44,626 nt of DNA from Psychrobacillus soli (lineage in GTDB: Bacteria > Bacillota > Bacilli > Bacillales_A > Planococcaceae), in assembly GCF_006861775.1 (NCBI RefSeq), contig NZ_VDGG01000020.1:1-44626 (forward strand), read 5' to 3'. Each line of letters begins with the position of its first letter. The stretch's first letter is position 1. Both the position numbers and the translations under genes were made by a program. Shown piece after piece: positions 33,136 through 41,103 of this stretch. Below the pieces are notes generated by a model. The model was not told the origin of the DNA and did not search any database. It saw only the letters and a program-made list of their open reading frames with translations.

Positions 33136-33471
33136 ATGGTTACATTAACATCACTTACCTCAGTAGAAAAGTTTATCGAGGATCATCAGTTTAGTTTTTT
33201 ATATGTATCAAGAACTAATTGTGGCGTATGTCACGCTATATTGCCTCAGTTAAAGGATTTACTGAAAGAATTTCCACTCATTGAACTAGGCCATATAAAT
33301 GCAGATGATGTCGAAGAAATAGCTGGACGTCTTTCGATTTTTACGGTACCTGCACTACTTTTATTTGTAGATGGTAAAGAAGTTATAAGGGAAGCACGTT
33401 TTGTTCAAATGCAATCTTTGCGTGAAAAAATGAGTAAAGTTTATAACATGATTGTTACGGAACCAGAGTGA
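33136..33471 (+). CDS. Thioredoxin-family protein
   Basis: This 111-residue thioredoxin fold has active site CGVC in VSRTNCGVCHAILPQL and cis-proline in FTVPALLLFVDGKEV, followed by the usual C-terminal helix. The start is at ATG 33136, since AAAGGAGAAGGT lies in front; the frame opens upstream and even overlaps brxC. It is like YtpP/YdfQ-type thioredoxins. It may act as an electron donor for neighbours. Confidence 0.87.
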   Translation: MVTLTSLTSVEKFIEDHQFSFLYVSRTNCGVCHAILPQLKDLLKEFPLIELGHINADDVEEIAGRLSIFTVPALLLFVDGKEVIREARFVQMQSLREKMSKVYNMIVTEPE

Positions 33472-33552
33472 TTTTGGTTCATTCACTTTTATTGAAAATA
33501 TTTCATTTAGCAATTAAAGATGCAAAAAATACACAGAAAGGATGATTAAGAG

Positions 33553-33696
33553 ATGAATCATTGGAATGCACGTTTTCGAACAGAGAATTATGTTTATGGT
33601 AAGGAACCAAATGTCTTTTTAAAAGAATTCCAAAACAAATTAAATGTATCTGGTAATGCTTTGGCCATAGAATTGATTTACATTTTAATTAAATGA
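33553..33696 (+). pseudogene. SAM-dependent methyltransferase, N-terminal remnant
   Basis: The frame starts MNHWNARFRTENYVYGKEPN and continues LKEFQNKLNVSGNALAIEL before stopping. This is the typical beginning of TehB-like class I methyltransferases, cut just where the SAM-binding motif I (EGEGRN-type) should follow. A plausible start and AGAAAGGATGATTAAG ribosome binding region remain, but only 47 codons. The rest of 33472-33770 has no gene. Confidence 0.7.
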
Positions 33697-33770
33697 ATAC
33701 CCAATTTCATCAGACTTTCACAAAGCTTTAGTACTAAAGATATGAAGCAATAAGTCGGGAGGGTTTAACT

Positions 33771-34433
33771 GTGACACTGACGAGTATACATTTGTCCATT
33801 GCTATTATCATTTTAAGTTGGAGTATGGGATTTCTCACTTACTACTTTATAAGTGATTTAGCAAAGGAAAAAAAGAAAATCAATATGGAAGAAATATTAG
33901 GTCAATTGGTGAATTTCGTTATTTTTATTTGGTTAGGAAAAATCATTTTGAACTTTTCGATCTTTATAGTAGATCCGTTGGCTATATTGTCTTATCCAAG
34001 TAACTCACATGCATTTTACGTAGCTGTTCTATTTAGTTTGATAACAATGGTGATTCAATCTAAGCGCAGAAGAATTGATGTGCTTCCATTATTAAATGCT
34101 TTTACACATATATTTTTAATTGCCTCATTTGTGTACGAATTCATGCGAGTTATTTGGAATAATAATACTTATTCAATTGGATATATAGGTTTAGTCGCGT
34201 TGTTAATAGTTGCATTTGTAGTTATGCGTGATTTTGTATCCCCTCACTGGTTGAATCTATTGATATTCCTTGGATGGACAATAGGTAGTTTAGGATTGGC
34301 AGTTAAGATGCCAATCATGATGGTATTTGGTTATACTATGGCACCATGGTTTTTAGTTTTAATGCTCATCATAAGTTGTTTATTAATTATTTATCAAAAA
34401 AAGAAGGAGGGTGCTATAAGTGGGGGGAATTGA
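33771..34433 (+). CDS. Seven-helix membrane protein of unknown function, paired with ccdA
   Basis: I do not recognise the family. The 220 residues form about seven hydrophobic helices: a first one with ILSWSMGFLTYYFISDL, a pair with LGKIILNFSIFIVDP, one after SNSHAFYVAVLFSLITM, and three near the C-terminus. The short cytosolic loop QSKRRRIDVLPLL is basic. No cysteine pair is present, so it is probably not itself a thiol transporter. The start is GTG after GGGAGGGTTTAAC. It overlaps ccdA by 14 bp and is therefore translationally coupled to it. Confidence 0.72.
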   Translation: MTLTSIHLSIAIIILSWSMGFLTYYFISDLAKEKKKINMEEILGQLVNFVIFIWLGKIILNFSIFIVDPLAILSYPSNSHAFYVAVLFSLITMVIQSKRRRIDVLPLLNAFTHIFLIASFVYEFMRVIWNNNTYSIGYIGLVALLIVAFVVMRDFVSPHWLNLLIFLGWTIGSLGLAVKMPIMMVFGYTMAPWFLVLMLIISCLLIIYQKKKEGAISGGN

Positions 34434-35178
34434 GACAGATACGATGTTAGGGATAGGGGTGTTTTTAGCGTTAGGAGCAGGGGCATTATCGTTTTTATCG
34501 CCTTGTGTGTTACCGATTTTTCCCGCGTACTTATCCTATATTACTGGAATCAGTGTCAAGGAACTGCAAGGAAATCATGATATGAAAATACGAAGTAAAT
34601 TATTAAGCCATTCCGTATTCTTTTTGTTAGGTGTATCCCTTGTTTTTATTGCCTTAGGAATGGGAGCTTCCTATTTTGGGCAATTTATTCAAACATTATT
34701 AATAGGTGATACAGGGCTCCTTATTCAACGTTTAGCTGGAGTGTTCATTATCTTCATGGGGCTTTTCGTTGGGGGATGGATTAATATTACAGCATTAATG
34801 AAGGAAAGGCGTTTTCAATCTGCCAAAAGACCAGTCGGCTATTTAGGTACATTTTTTGTGGGCATGGGTTTTGCAGCTGGTTGGACACCTTGTATTGGGC
34901 CGATCTTCGGTTCAATTTTATTCCTGGCGGCAAGTCACCCAGGTCAAGGAATCATATACACGGTAATGTATGCATTGGGGTTTGGATTGCCATTTCTTCT
35001 CTTGACATTTTTCCTAGGATCAACCAAGTGGATTACTCGACATAGTCAAGTAATTATGAAAACAGGCGCTGTGATTATGATAATGATGGGACTTTTATTA
35101 TTTACCGGTCAAATGCCACGCATCACTGAGTTTTTACTGAAATTAGTGCAAGATACATGGTTCGAAAAATTAGGGTGA
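34420..35178 (+). CDS. ccdA: CcdA-type thiol-disulfide transmembrane carrier
   Basis: CcdA passes electrons from cytosolic thioredoxin to extracytoplasmic thiols. The 252 residues form six helices with the two redox cysteines in GALSFLSPCVLPIFPAYLSY and AAGWTPCIGPIFGSILF. Its neighbour, a TlpA/ResA-type thioredoxin, is the natural acceptor. The GTG at 34420 has AAGGAGGG eight bases upstream. It is second in a three-gene set (membrane protein, ccdA, TlpA-like). Confidence 0.93.
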   Translation: MGGIETDTMLGIGVFLALGAGALSFLSPCVLPIFPAYLSYITGISVKELQGNHDMKIRSKLLSHSVFFLLGVSLVFIALGMGASYFGQFIQTLLIGDTGLLIQRLAGVFIIFMGLFVGGWINITALMKERRFQSAKRPVGYLGTFFVGMGFAAGWTPCIGPIFGSILFLAASHPGQGIIYTVMYALGFGLPFLLLTFFLGSTKWITRHSQVIMKTGAVIMIMMGLLLFTGQMPRITEFLLKLVQDTWFEKLG

Positions 35179-35193
35179 AGGAGGTAATGGGGA

Positions 35194-35766
35194 ATGAAAA
35201 AGGCGATTCTTGTAGCAATAGTAATGGGGATGCTTGGTTGGGCAGTTTACGACTTTGTATTCGCTTCAAAGGAAAAAGCTACTCAGGAAGAGGATAGAAC
35301 AACCGCGCAACAGATAAATAATTCAGGAGAAGAATCTAAAAAGGTAGGAATTCGTAAAAGTGAGCTCGCTCCTGATTTTGAACTTACTACATTAGATGGT
35401 GAGACAGTGAAGTTGTCAGATTATAAAGGTAAACGAGTTATGCTAAATTTTTGGGCAACATGGTGTCCCCCGTGTCGCGCCGAGATGCCTGATATGCAAA
35501 AGTTCCAGAAAAATAAGGACGTACAAGTTTTGGCGGTGAATTTAACTGAAACAGAATCGAATCTGGGTACTGTACAAAAGTTTGTAGATGAATTGAACTT
35601 GACGTTGACAACTCCTTTAGATGACGAATCTGCTGTCTCAAATGAATATCAGGTTATGGCTTATCCCACTACGTATATGATTGACTCGCATGGGCGAATT
35701 CAATTTGTCACGATGGGTGCAATGAATTATGACTTCATGGTACAGCAGTTTGAAATGATGCAGTAA
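35194..35766 (+). CDS. TlpA/ResA-like membrane-anchored thioredoxin
   Basis: This is a 190-residue extracytoplasmic thiol-disulfide reductase. An N-terminal uncleaved helix (residues ~3-25) anchors it, then a charged linker leads to a thioredoxin domain: ELAPDFELTTLDGETVKLSD, active site FWATWCPPCRAEMPDM and cis-Pro loop VMAYPTTYMIDSHGRI. It would take electrons from CcdA. Proteins of this kind reduce apocytochrome c (ResA) or other targets. RBS is AAGGAGGTAATGGGGA. It closes the island; a terminator follows after ~240 bp. Confidence 0.92.
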   Translation: MKKAILVAIVMGMLGWAVYDFVFASKEKATQEEDRTTAQQINNSGEESKKVGIRKSELAPDFELTTLDGETVKLSDYKGKRVMLNFWATWCPPCRAEMPDMQKFQKNKDVQVLAVNLTETESNLGTVQKFVDELNLTLTTPLDDESAVSNEYQVMAYPTTYMIDSHGRIQFVTMGAMNYDFMVQQFEMMQ

Positions 35767-35800
35767 ATATCTTCTATCATACAAACAATCATTCAGTATT

Positions 35801-35989
35801 TTGTTTCAAATAATAAAATTAACTATCGAATTTTTGTTTTTAGAAATAATTGATTTAAGATTTTGTCAGAGAACACTACTAACTTGTGAAATGATGATTC
35901 ATCCAAACGATCAGACTCATCGCCAAGTACAAGATCCATTTTGGGAACTGATGACGACTGTACAAGGTTGGTTCCCTGTTAAAAATTAA
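35801..35989 (+). pseudogene. Possible SGNH/GDSL hydrolase C-terminal remnant
   Basis: This frame has no ribosome binding site. Its end reads MIHPNDQTHRQVQDPFWELM, which resembles the IHPND..H catalytic dyad near the C-terminus of GDSL-type esterases. The preceding ~25 codons look random. It could be a relic of such an enzyme or a chance match. Confidence 0.3.
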
Positions 35990-36004
35990 TCGATTTCTCA
36001 TACC

Positions 36005-36045
36005 AATTGTCCAAGCTATTTTATGATAGCTGAGGACAATTTTTT
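36005..36045 (+). terminator. Terminator of the ccdA-TlpA unit
   Basis: AATTGTCC (36005-36012) pairs with GGACAATT (36034-36041), with inner AGCTAT/ATAGCT and a T run after it. Confidence 0.78.
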
Positions 36046-36162
36046 GCTCTAGGAATTTTTAAAACTTATGGTATGTGAAAGTGTAAAGAGTGCTTCATAG
36101 TAATTGGCATCTCACATTAACTAAGCCCTTAACTTTGAGAATTGATTGCTTTTCACCTTGTA

Positions 36163-36272
36163 TCGAATTTATCCACAAACCTTTAATCGTTTGTCCTCTT
36201 TGAGCGATTTGGTTGTATGTACTACAGAAGATATTCGATTCTTTGTGGGCCACATCAACATGTGTTAATAAT
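36163..36272 (-). pseudogene. topB gene fragment
   Basis: The minus strand encodes ESNIFCSTYNQIAQRGQTIK followed by GLWINS, which aligns with SNIFYSIYNQTGARGQTIKR and LWINSLE of the full topB (15428-15535). DNA identity is obvious along ~110 bp. The Toprim DxD part just upstream is out of frame and altered (HVDVAHK for CDVDREG). It is a broken partial copy, not a gene. Confidence 0.82.
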
Positions 36273-36360
36273 TGCTTGGGTGATTGGGGAGATGCCTCCC
36301 AAAGCGGCAAGACAGTCACAATGGAAAGATTAAGAATGGGGGAGTAAAGAACAAGCACAA

Positions 36361-36450
36361 AAAAGGAACAGGTTCATTTTTTAAAGAATAAGAAAGTATA
36401 TAATCTTCCTTTTCATAAACCCAGTGTCTCGGCTGTTTTGGAGTAAAGGA
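36361..36450 (+). repeat. Dispersed AT-rich repeat, copy 2 (left part)
   Basis: This aligns with 3540-3625, sharing AAGAAAGTA, then AACCCAGTG. The homology resumes at 36680-36725 (GATAGGAAAATG, TTGTAC). The GC-rich repeat lies between the two parts. Confidence 0.5.
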
Positions 36451-36484
36451 TCGATTCCATAATACTGTTGATTTCCGTTCCAGG

Positions 36485-36580
36485 CGTACGCTTTCGGCGG
36501 GGTGAGCGATGAGCCATCACCGCCGAAAGCGTACGTTGTAATATCTCATCTTTCTCACTCATCCTGCTGGAGTCGCCGCC
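36485..36580 (-). repeat. Dispersed GC-rich intergenic repeat, copy B (inverted)
   Basis: This is the reverse complement of the element at 127-223 and almost the same length (96 bp). It contains its own perfect 16-bp inverted repeat, CGTACGCTTTCGGCGG (36485-36500) with 36520-36535. It appears inserted between the two halves of the AT-rich repeat. Confidence 0.62.
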
Positions 36581-36595
36581 TTCCACTACAATCAA

Positions 36596-36956
36596 GCAAA
36601 TGTTTTCTAATCAATCATAAAAGAAAGAATAACTAAAAGATCAGTATATAATTTTTGAGTGCATAAAATCACTTGTACATGGAAGGATAGGAAAATGCAG
36701 TGGATTGTACATAAGGTAAGGTAGAGGGGGTGGATCTATTAGCTAGTAAGAATCTAAAAGAAGAGCATTTCAGCTAATTTTCTTCTATTGGTAAAAGAGT
36801 ATATGACCCACAAATAGTTAGCATCTATTGTATAGAGGAGCTACTTGGGCACCCGAAATTGCATCTTCGGGTGCTTTTTTTATAAGTTGGAAAGCATCTT
36901 TTCACTCATTATCCAAAAAGAACTTAACCTTATTCGTATAGTTGAAGGAAGGCGAC
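36596..36956. other. Gene-free region with an isolated terminator
   Basis: No gene is supported. At 36849-36881, GCACCCGAA pairs with TTCGGGTGC and is followed by T7, a strong terminator without an obvious upstream gene. It may end an unseen small RNA or be left from a lost gene. The right part of the AT-rich repeat lies at 36680-36725. Confidence 0.5.
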
Positions 36957-37067
36957 GGACAGACAAACGCCATAAGATTACCGAGAAAAGAGAGGTTGGT
37001 CGTGACGTTAGTCACGACCAGCCTCTCTTAAAAATCAATCGGTAATGATATAGCAAAAAGTCTGTCC
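36957..37067. repeat. Three-tier nested palindrome (MITE-like)
   Basis: Three sets of inverted repeats are nested: GGACAGAC (36957-36964 / 37060-37067), ATTACCGA (36977-36984 / 37039-37046) and a 19-bp arm pair (36988-37006 / 37011-37029, one G-T mismatch) around a GTTA loop. The whole 111-bp unit can fold into one long hairpin. It carries no ORF. It lies downstream of the ahpC-ahpF unit. Confidence 0.68.
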
Positions 37068-37151
37068 AAAGACCTCAGAAAACGTTACAAAACAGGTTTT
37101 GTACTTAGAGGGTACTTGCACTTTTCTGATGACCTGTTCCTCATTCGTTCA

Positions 37152-38678
37152 TTAATTTCGAACTAGATAATCGAATGCACCTAAAGCAGCAGTCGCACCT
37201 GATCCCATTGAAATAATGATCTGTTTATATGCGCTGTCCGTGCAGTCTCCTGCCGCAAATACGCCAGGTACGTTTGTTGCGCCACGCTTATCGACAACGA
37301 TCTCGCCAAATTTCGTGCGTTCAACGGCGTCACCTAGCCATTCTGTACTCGGCACAAGACCGATTTGAACAAATACACCAGCTAGTTTGATATGATGTTC
37401 TTCACCAGTTTCACGCTCAATATAAGTAATACCGTTTACGCTATCAGTACCGGTAATTTCCTTCGATTGAACATTTTTCAGAACCGTAACATTCGGCAAG
37501 CTATAAAGACGCTCTTGTAGAACAGAATCGGCTTTCAACTCTGGCATAAATTCAAGAACGGTTACATGGTTTACAATCCCTGCAAGATCAATCGCTGCCT
37601 CTATACCGGAATTACCACCACCAATAACAGCAACATCTTTACCTGCAAATAATGGCCCGTCGCAATGTGGGCAGTATGCGACGCCTTTGTTTTTAAACTC
37701 AGCCTCGCCAGGAACTCCAACATTGCGCCAACGCGCTCCTGTTGAGAGGATAACGGTTTTACTCTTTAGAACGGCACCGTTCTCCAGTTCAATTTCAACT
37801 AGATCTTTCTTTTCCAAACGTTTCGCACGCTGTAAGTTCATCACATCGACTTTGTACTCTTTTACATGTTCCTCAAGACTTGAAGCAAGTTTAGGGCCTT
37901 CAGTATGTTTAACACTAATGAAGTTTTCGATCGAAGCTGTGTCTAAAATCTGACCACCGAAACGATCGGCAACAATCCCTGTACGAATGCCTTTACGTGC
38001 CGCATAAATTGCTGCACTTGCACCCGCTGGTCCACCGCCGATAACGAGTACATCATACGGATCTTTATCGGTAAATTCCGATGCATCTGGTCCGCTTCCC
38101 AGTTTCGCTAAGATTTCTTCAATAGTCATACGACCGCTAGAGAATGAATCTCCATTTAGTAATACAGTCGGAACCGCCATGATGTTTTTGCTTTCCACTT
38201 CATCTTTAAACGCTGCGCCGTCAATCATCGTATGCGTAATACCAGGATTTAACACGCTCATTAGGTTAAGTGCTTGTACAACTTCTGGACAGTTTTGACA
38301 GCTTAAACTAATATACGATTCGAAGTGATACTCGCCTTCAAGGTTTTTCACTTGCTCGATTACTTTCTCATCTACTTTAGGAGCTCTGCCGCTCACCTGC
38401 AATAAAGCAAGAACGAATGAAGTGAATTCATGTCCAAGTGGAATACCAGCAAAAGTAACGCCAGTATCTTCACCGATACGATTGACACTAAAACTCGGTG
38501 TTCTTTCTAAATCCACCATTTCTACTTTAATGCGGGATGACATCGTAGCTAATTCATCCACTAGCGCTGCCATTTCACGCGAGACCTTATCTTCCCCAGC
38601 GCTAACTTTAAGTAGCACATCGCCCTCCATCAATTCAAGATATTGGGCTAATTGTGCTTTTATATCTGTGTCTAGCAT
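37152..38678 (-). CDS. ahpF: Alkyl hydroperoxide reductase subunit F
   Basis: AhpF reduces AhpC with NADH. At 508 residues it has the full layout: an N-terminal double thioredoxin fold with CxxC in [17 protein letters not shown], an FAD-binding [18 protein letters not shown], the central redox pair in [13 protein letters not shown], an NAD-binding [17 protein letters not shown], and C-terminal [13 protein letters not shown] is AAGGAGTAGATGGAAT. It starts 14 bp after ahpC in the same operon, under the PerR box. Confidence 0.97.
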   Translation of the reverse strand: MLDTDIKAQLAQYLELMEGDVLLKVSAGEDKVSREMAALVDELATMSSRIKVEMVDLERTPSFSVNRIGEDTGVTFAGIPLGHEFTSFVLALLQVSGRAPKVDEKVIEQVKNLEGEYHFESYISLSCQNCPEVVQALNLMSVLNPGITHTMIDGAAFKDEVESKNIMAVPTVLLNGDSFSSGRMTIEEILAKLGSGPDASEFTDKDPYDVLVIGGGPAGASAAIYAARKGIRTGIVADRFGGQILDTASIENFISVKHTEGPKLASSLEEHVKEYKVDVMNLQRAKRLEKKDLVEIELENGAVLKSKTVILSTGARWRNVGVPGEAEFKNKGVAYCPHCDGPLFAGKDVAVIGGGNSGIEAAIDLAGIVNHVTVLEFMPELKADSVLQERLYSLPNVTVLKNVQSKEITGTDSVNGITYIERETGEEHHIKLAGVFVQIGLVPSTEWLGDAVERTKFGEIVVDKRGATNVPGVFAAGDCTDSAYKQIIISMGSGATAALGAFDYLVRN

Positions 38679-38692
38679 ATTCCATCTACTCC

Positions 38693-39262
38693 TTATATTT
38701 TCCCTACAAGGTCAAGGCTTGGTTTAAGTGTTTCTTCGCCTTCTTTCCATTTTGCTGGGCAAACTTCACCTGGGTTGTTGCGAACATATTGTGCCGCTTT
38801 GATTTTGTCAATGAGAATACTCGCGTCTCGACCGATGCCATCCGCATTAATTTCAGCTGCTTGAACGATGCCGTCTGGATCGATAATGAACGTACCGCGT
38901 TGTGCAAGGCCTGCTTCTTCGTCAAGCACATCAAAGTTGCGTGAAATAGTTTGTGCAGGGTCACCGATCATAATATATTCCAGTTTGCTAATCACATCTG
39001 AATGATCATGCCATGCTTTGTGCGTAAAATGTGTGTCCGTTGAAACGGAATATACTTCTACTCCAAGTTCTTTTAGTGTTGCGTATTGATCTTGAAGATC
39101 TCCAAGTTCAGTAGGGCAAACAAATGTAAAATCTGCTGGATAAAAGCAAACGACACTCCACTGATCTTTTAGGTTTTCATCAGAAACCTCGATGAACTCA
39201 CCGTTCCCGCTATTGTAAGCTGATGCTTTGAATGGTAGTATTTTTTTTCCTATTAATGACAT
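38693..39262 (-). CDS. ahpC: Alkyl hydroperoxide reductase subunit C (peroxiredoxin)
   Basis: This typical 2-Cys peroxiredoxin reduces H2O2 and organic peroxides. The peroxidatic Cys is in [18 protein letters not shown] and the resolving Cys in [21 protein letters not shown] 39262 (189 residues) is chosen because AGGAGGAATATTTATT lies before it; the frame opens 11 codons earlier. The first gene of ahpCF, with a PerR-type operator and a promoter upstream. Confidence 0.97.
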   Translation of the reverse strand: MSLIGKKILPFKASAYNSGNGEFIEVSDENLKDQWSVVCFYPADFTFVCPTELGDLQDQYATLKELGVEVYSVSTDTHFTHKAWHDHSDVISKLEYIMIGDPAQTISRNFDVLDEEAGLAQRGTFIIDPDGIVQAAEINADGIGRDASILIDKIKAAQYVRNNPGEVCPAKWKEGEETLKPSLDLVGKI

Positions 39263-39361
39263 AATAAATATTCCTCCTAGTGTGTTTTTGTACATAGTTA
39301 GTTTAGGTTATATAGTCCAGTCCTAAACGGCAGTAATGATAATATACTTACTGCTTCTTAA

Positions 39362-39376
39362 CTATAATAATTATAA
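39362..39376 (-). promoter_or_regulatory. PerR box upstream of ahpC
   Basis: CTATAATAATTATAA matches the PerR consensus TTATAATNATTATAA at all but the first base. It lies about 100 bp upstream of the ahpC start, just after the predicted -10. Confidence 0.8.
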
Positions 39377-39386
39377 TTACATAATT

Positions 39387-39415
39387 ATTGTCGTATAAGT
39401 GAGCTTATTTGTCAA
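39387..39415 (-). promoter_or_regulatory. Promoter of ahpCF
   Basis: On the minus strand, TTGACA (39410-39415), 17 bp, and GACAAT (39387-39392) form a SigA-type promoter next to the PerR box. Between 39416 and 39778 no gene is visible. Confidence 0.6.
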
Positions 39416-39778
39416 CAATATTGCTTGAGTTTATCAGTAGGTTTGTCACTCAGTGCCAATACTAATAGTTGTTGTATGAATGAAATGCTGAATCCTATTT
39501 TATTTCCATGCTCCCACAAAAGAAAGAAAAGTATACTTTATTTTTCCTTTTATATTCTCAATTATCCTGATAAATTCTCAGTTACAGAATATTCAGTCGA
39601 TTGAGATGTGCTACTGATGTTGCCTTAAACAGACAATTTAGGTCGCGAAAAATTTAAACTACTAACCAAAATGGGGAGTTGACATAAGTAATCTCTCTTT
39701 TTATCCCGTTCATGTGGCGTTGTATGTATAGGGGACAGACGACAGTTTTAAGATAGGTTTATATCTTGTATTTTTTCG

Positions 39779-40291
39779 TTACTTTTCCAGTCTTAATAAT
39801 TGCTCTTTCATTTCTAAGCCGCCTCGATAGCCAGTCAATTTTCCACTTTTTGCGATAACACGATGACATGGAACTGCGATTAAGACAGGATTGGCACCAA
39901 TAGCGGTTCCGACTGCGCGTACGGATTGTGGTTTTTGGATTCGTTCTGCAATATCTGTGTATGAAACTGTCTGTCCATAAGGAATGTCTTGCAATGCCTT
40001 CCAGACAGATTGTTGGAACGGTGTGCCATGAAGATCCAAGGACAATGTGAATTCTTTTCGAAATCCTTCGATGTAATCAATCAATTCTACGGCGTACAAC
40101 TGCAGTACCTCCTCGTTTTCCAACATATCGTAGTTAGGCAGTCGTTTTTTTACCCATGCAGTAAGTTCCTCGAATGAGGCATTTTGTGAACCGATATAAC
40201 ATAACCCTTCTAATGTTGCAGCAATATACATGTTCCATTGTCCGTGATTCCACAACATCCAATAGACGATATTTTCATTTTTTTTCTCCAT
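39779..40291 (-). CDS. ogt: Methylated-DNA--protein-cysteine methyltransferase
   Basis: This suicide enzyme moves methyl groups from O6-methylguanine to its own cysteine in ANPVLIAVPCHRVIAKSGK. GTPFQQSVWKALQDIPYG, SYTDIAERIQKPQSVRAVG and GYRGGLEMKEQLLRLE complete the family pattern. ATG 40291 (third codon of the open frame) is better spaced from GGAGG than the one at 40297. It overlaps the AdaA-like gene by 17-23 bp, so both are translated from one mRNA, as in B. subtilis adaA-adaB. Confidence 0.95.
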   Translation of the reverse strand: MEKKNENIVYWMLWNHGQWNMYIAATLEGLCYIGSQNASFEELTAWVKKRLPNYDMLENEEVLQLYAVELIDYIEGFRKEFTLSLDLHGTPFQQSVWKALQDIPYGQTVSYTDIAERIQKPQSVRAVGTAIGANPVLIAVPCHRVIAKSGKLTGYRGGLEMKEQLLRLEK

Positions 40292-40868
40292 TTTCATGTG
40301 CCTCCATTATGATTTTTTGATACTGCTTTGGCGTGTGACCTGTTTTGGTTTTGAATAACGTGATGAAATAAGGTGTATTTGAAAATCCCACTTCTAAACC
40401 GATTTGAGCAATAGATTTACTCGTAGTTTGAAGTTTTTTCATAGCATTCGAAATTCTAACTTGTTGGATGTATTCCATAGGAGTGATTCCTACAATTCTC
40501 TTAAATGTCCGTTGTAAATGATAAGAGCTTCCATGACAGATGTCAGCTAATTTTTCCAATGATAATGGGTTGGGGTAATTTGCGTTTATATATTCTTGCA
40601 TTTGGACTACCCATTCTTCATCCGGTAAACGTATACCACCAGGCTTGCATCGCTTACAAGGGCGGAAACCTTCAGCTAGTGCCTCTTCGACATCGTTAAA
40701 AATAAGTACATTTTCTCTTTTCGGATCTCTCGAATTACAGGAAGGCCGGCAGCAAATACCTGTCGACGTTACCCCATAGATAAAGTTGTCATCGTACGAC
40801 TTATCATTATGTGTAATAGCTTGCCATCGTTCATCAGTCAATTGCATAACATCTTTATTACTATTCAT
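40275..40868 (-). CDS. adaA: AdaA-like methylphosphotriester-sensing AraC activator
   Basis: An N-terminal Ada zinc domain takes up methyl groups from phosphotriesters on a Cys: FIYGVTSTGICCRPSCNSRD and FRPCKRCKPGG provide the four zinc Cys. A C-terminal AraC-type HTH pair follows (ANYPNPLSLEKLADICHGSS and QIGLEVGFSNTPYFITLFK). After methylation the protein activates its own operon, including ogt downstream. ATG 40868 has GAGGTGATTCC in front; 197 residues. Confidence 0.95.
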   Translation of the reverse strand: MNSNKDVMQLTDERWQAITHNDKSYDDNFIYGVTSTGICCRPSCNSRDPKRENVLIFNDVEEALAEGFRPCKRCKPGGIRLPDEEWVVQMQEYINANYPNPLSLEKLADICHGSSYHLQRTFKRIVGITPMEYIQQVRISNAMKKLQTTSKSIAQIGLEVGFSNTPYFITLFKTKTGHTPKQYQKIIMEAHENGEKK

Positions 40869-41003
40869 GGAATCACCTCTTTCTATTCTTAGTATACCCG
40901 CAAGTACCACGTGAATAGTGTATATAAGTATATAAAAGCAAGATAACGAAACTTCTTATTATTTTCGTCTAATCGGGTGATTAATATGGTGTAAGCAAAA
41001 ATA

Positions 41004-41032
41004 TTGAAAGTCAAAACAGGTCAGAGTATAAT
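41004..41032 (+). promoter_or_regulatory. clpE promoter with internal CtsR site
   Basis: TTGAAA (41004-41009), 17 bp and TATAAT (41027-41032) form the promoter. The spacer region contains AGTCAAA-ACA-GGTCAGA (41009-41025), a near-consensus CtsR direct repeat between the -35 and -10. Confidence 0.8.
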
Positions 41033-41040
41033 TTAGTTAT

Positions 41041-41063
41041 AGTCAAATATAGTCAAAGTCAAA
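41041..41063 (+). promoter_or_regulatory. CtsR box downstream of the clpE -10
   Basis: AGTCAAA-TAT-AGTCAAA (41041-41057) is an exact heptad direct repeat with the 3-bp spacing known for CtsR, followed at once by a third GTCAAA (41058-41063). Confidence 0.88.
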
Positions 41064-41103
41064 TAGTTGAAATATAAACAAAAGATTTAAGGAGGAATGG
41101 AAG

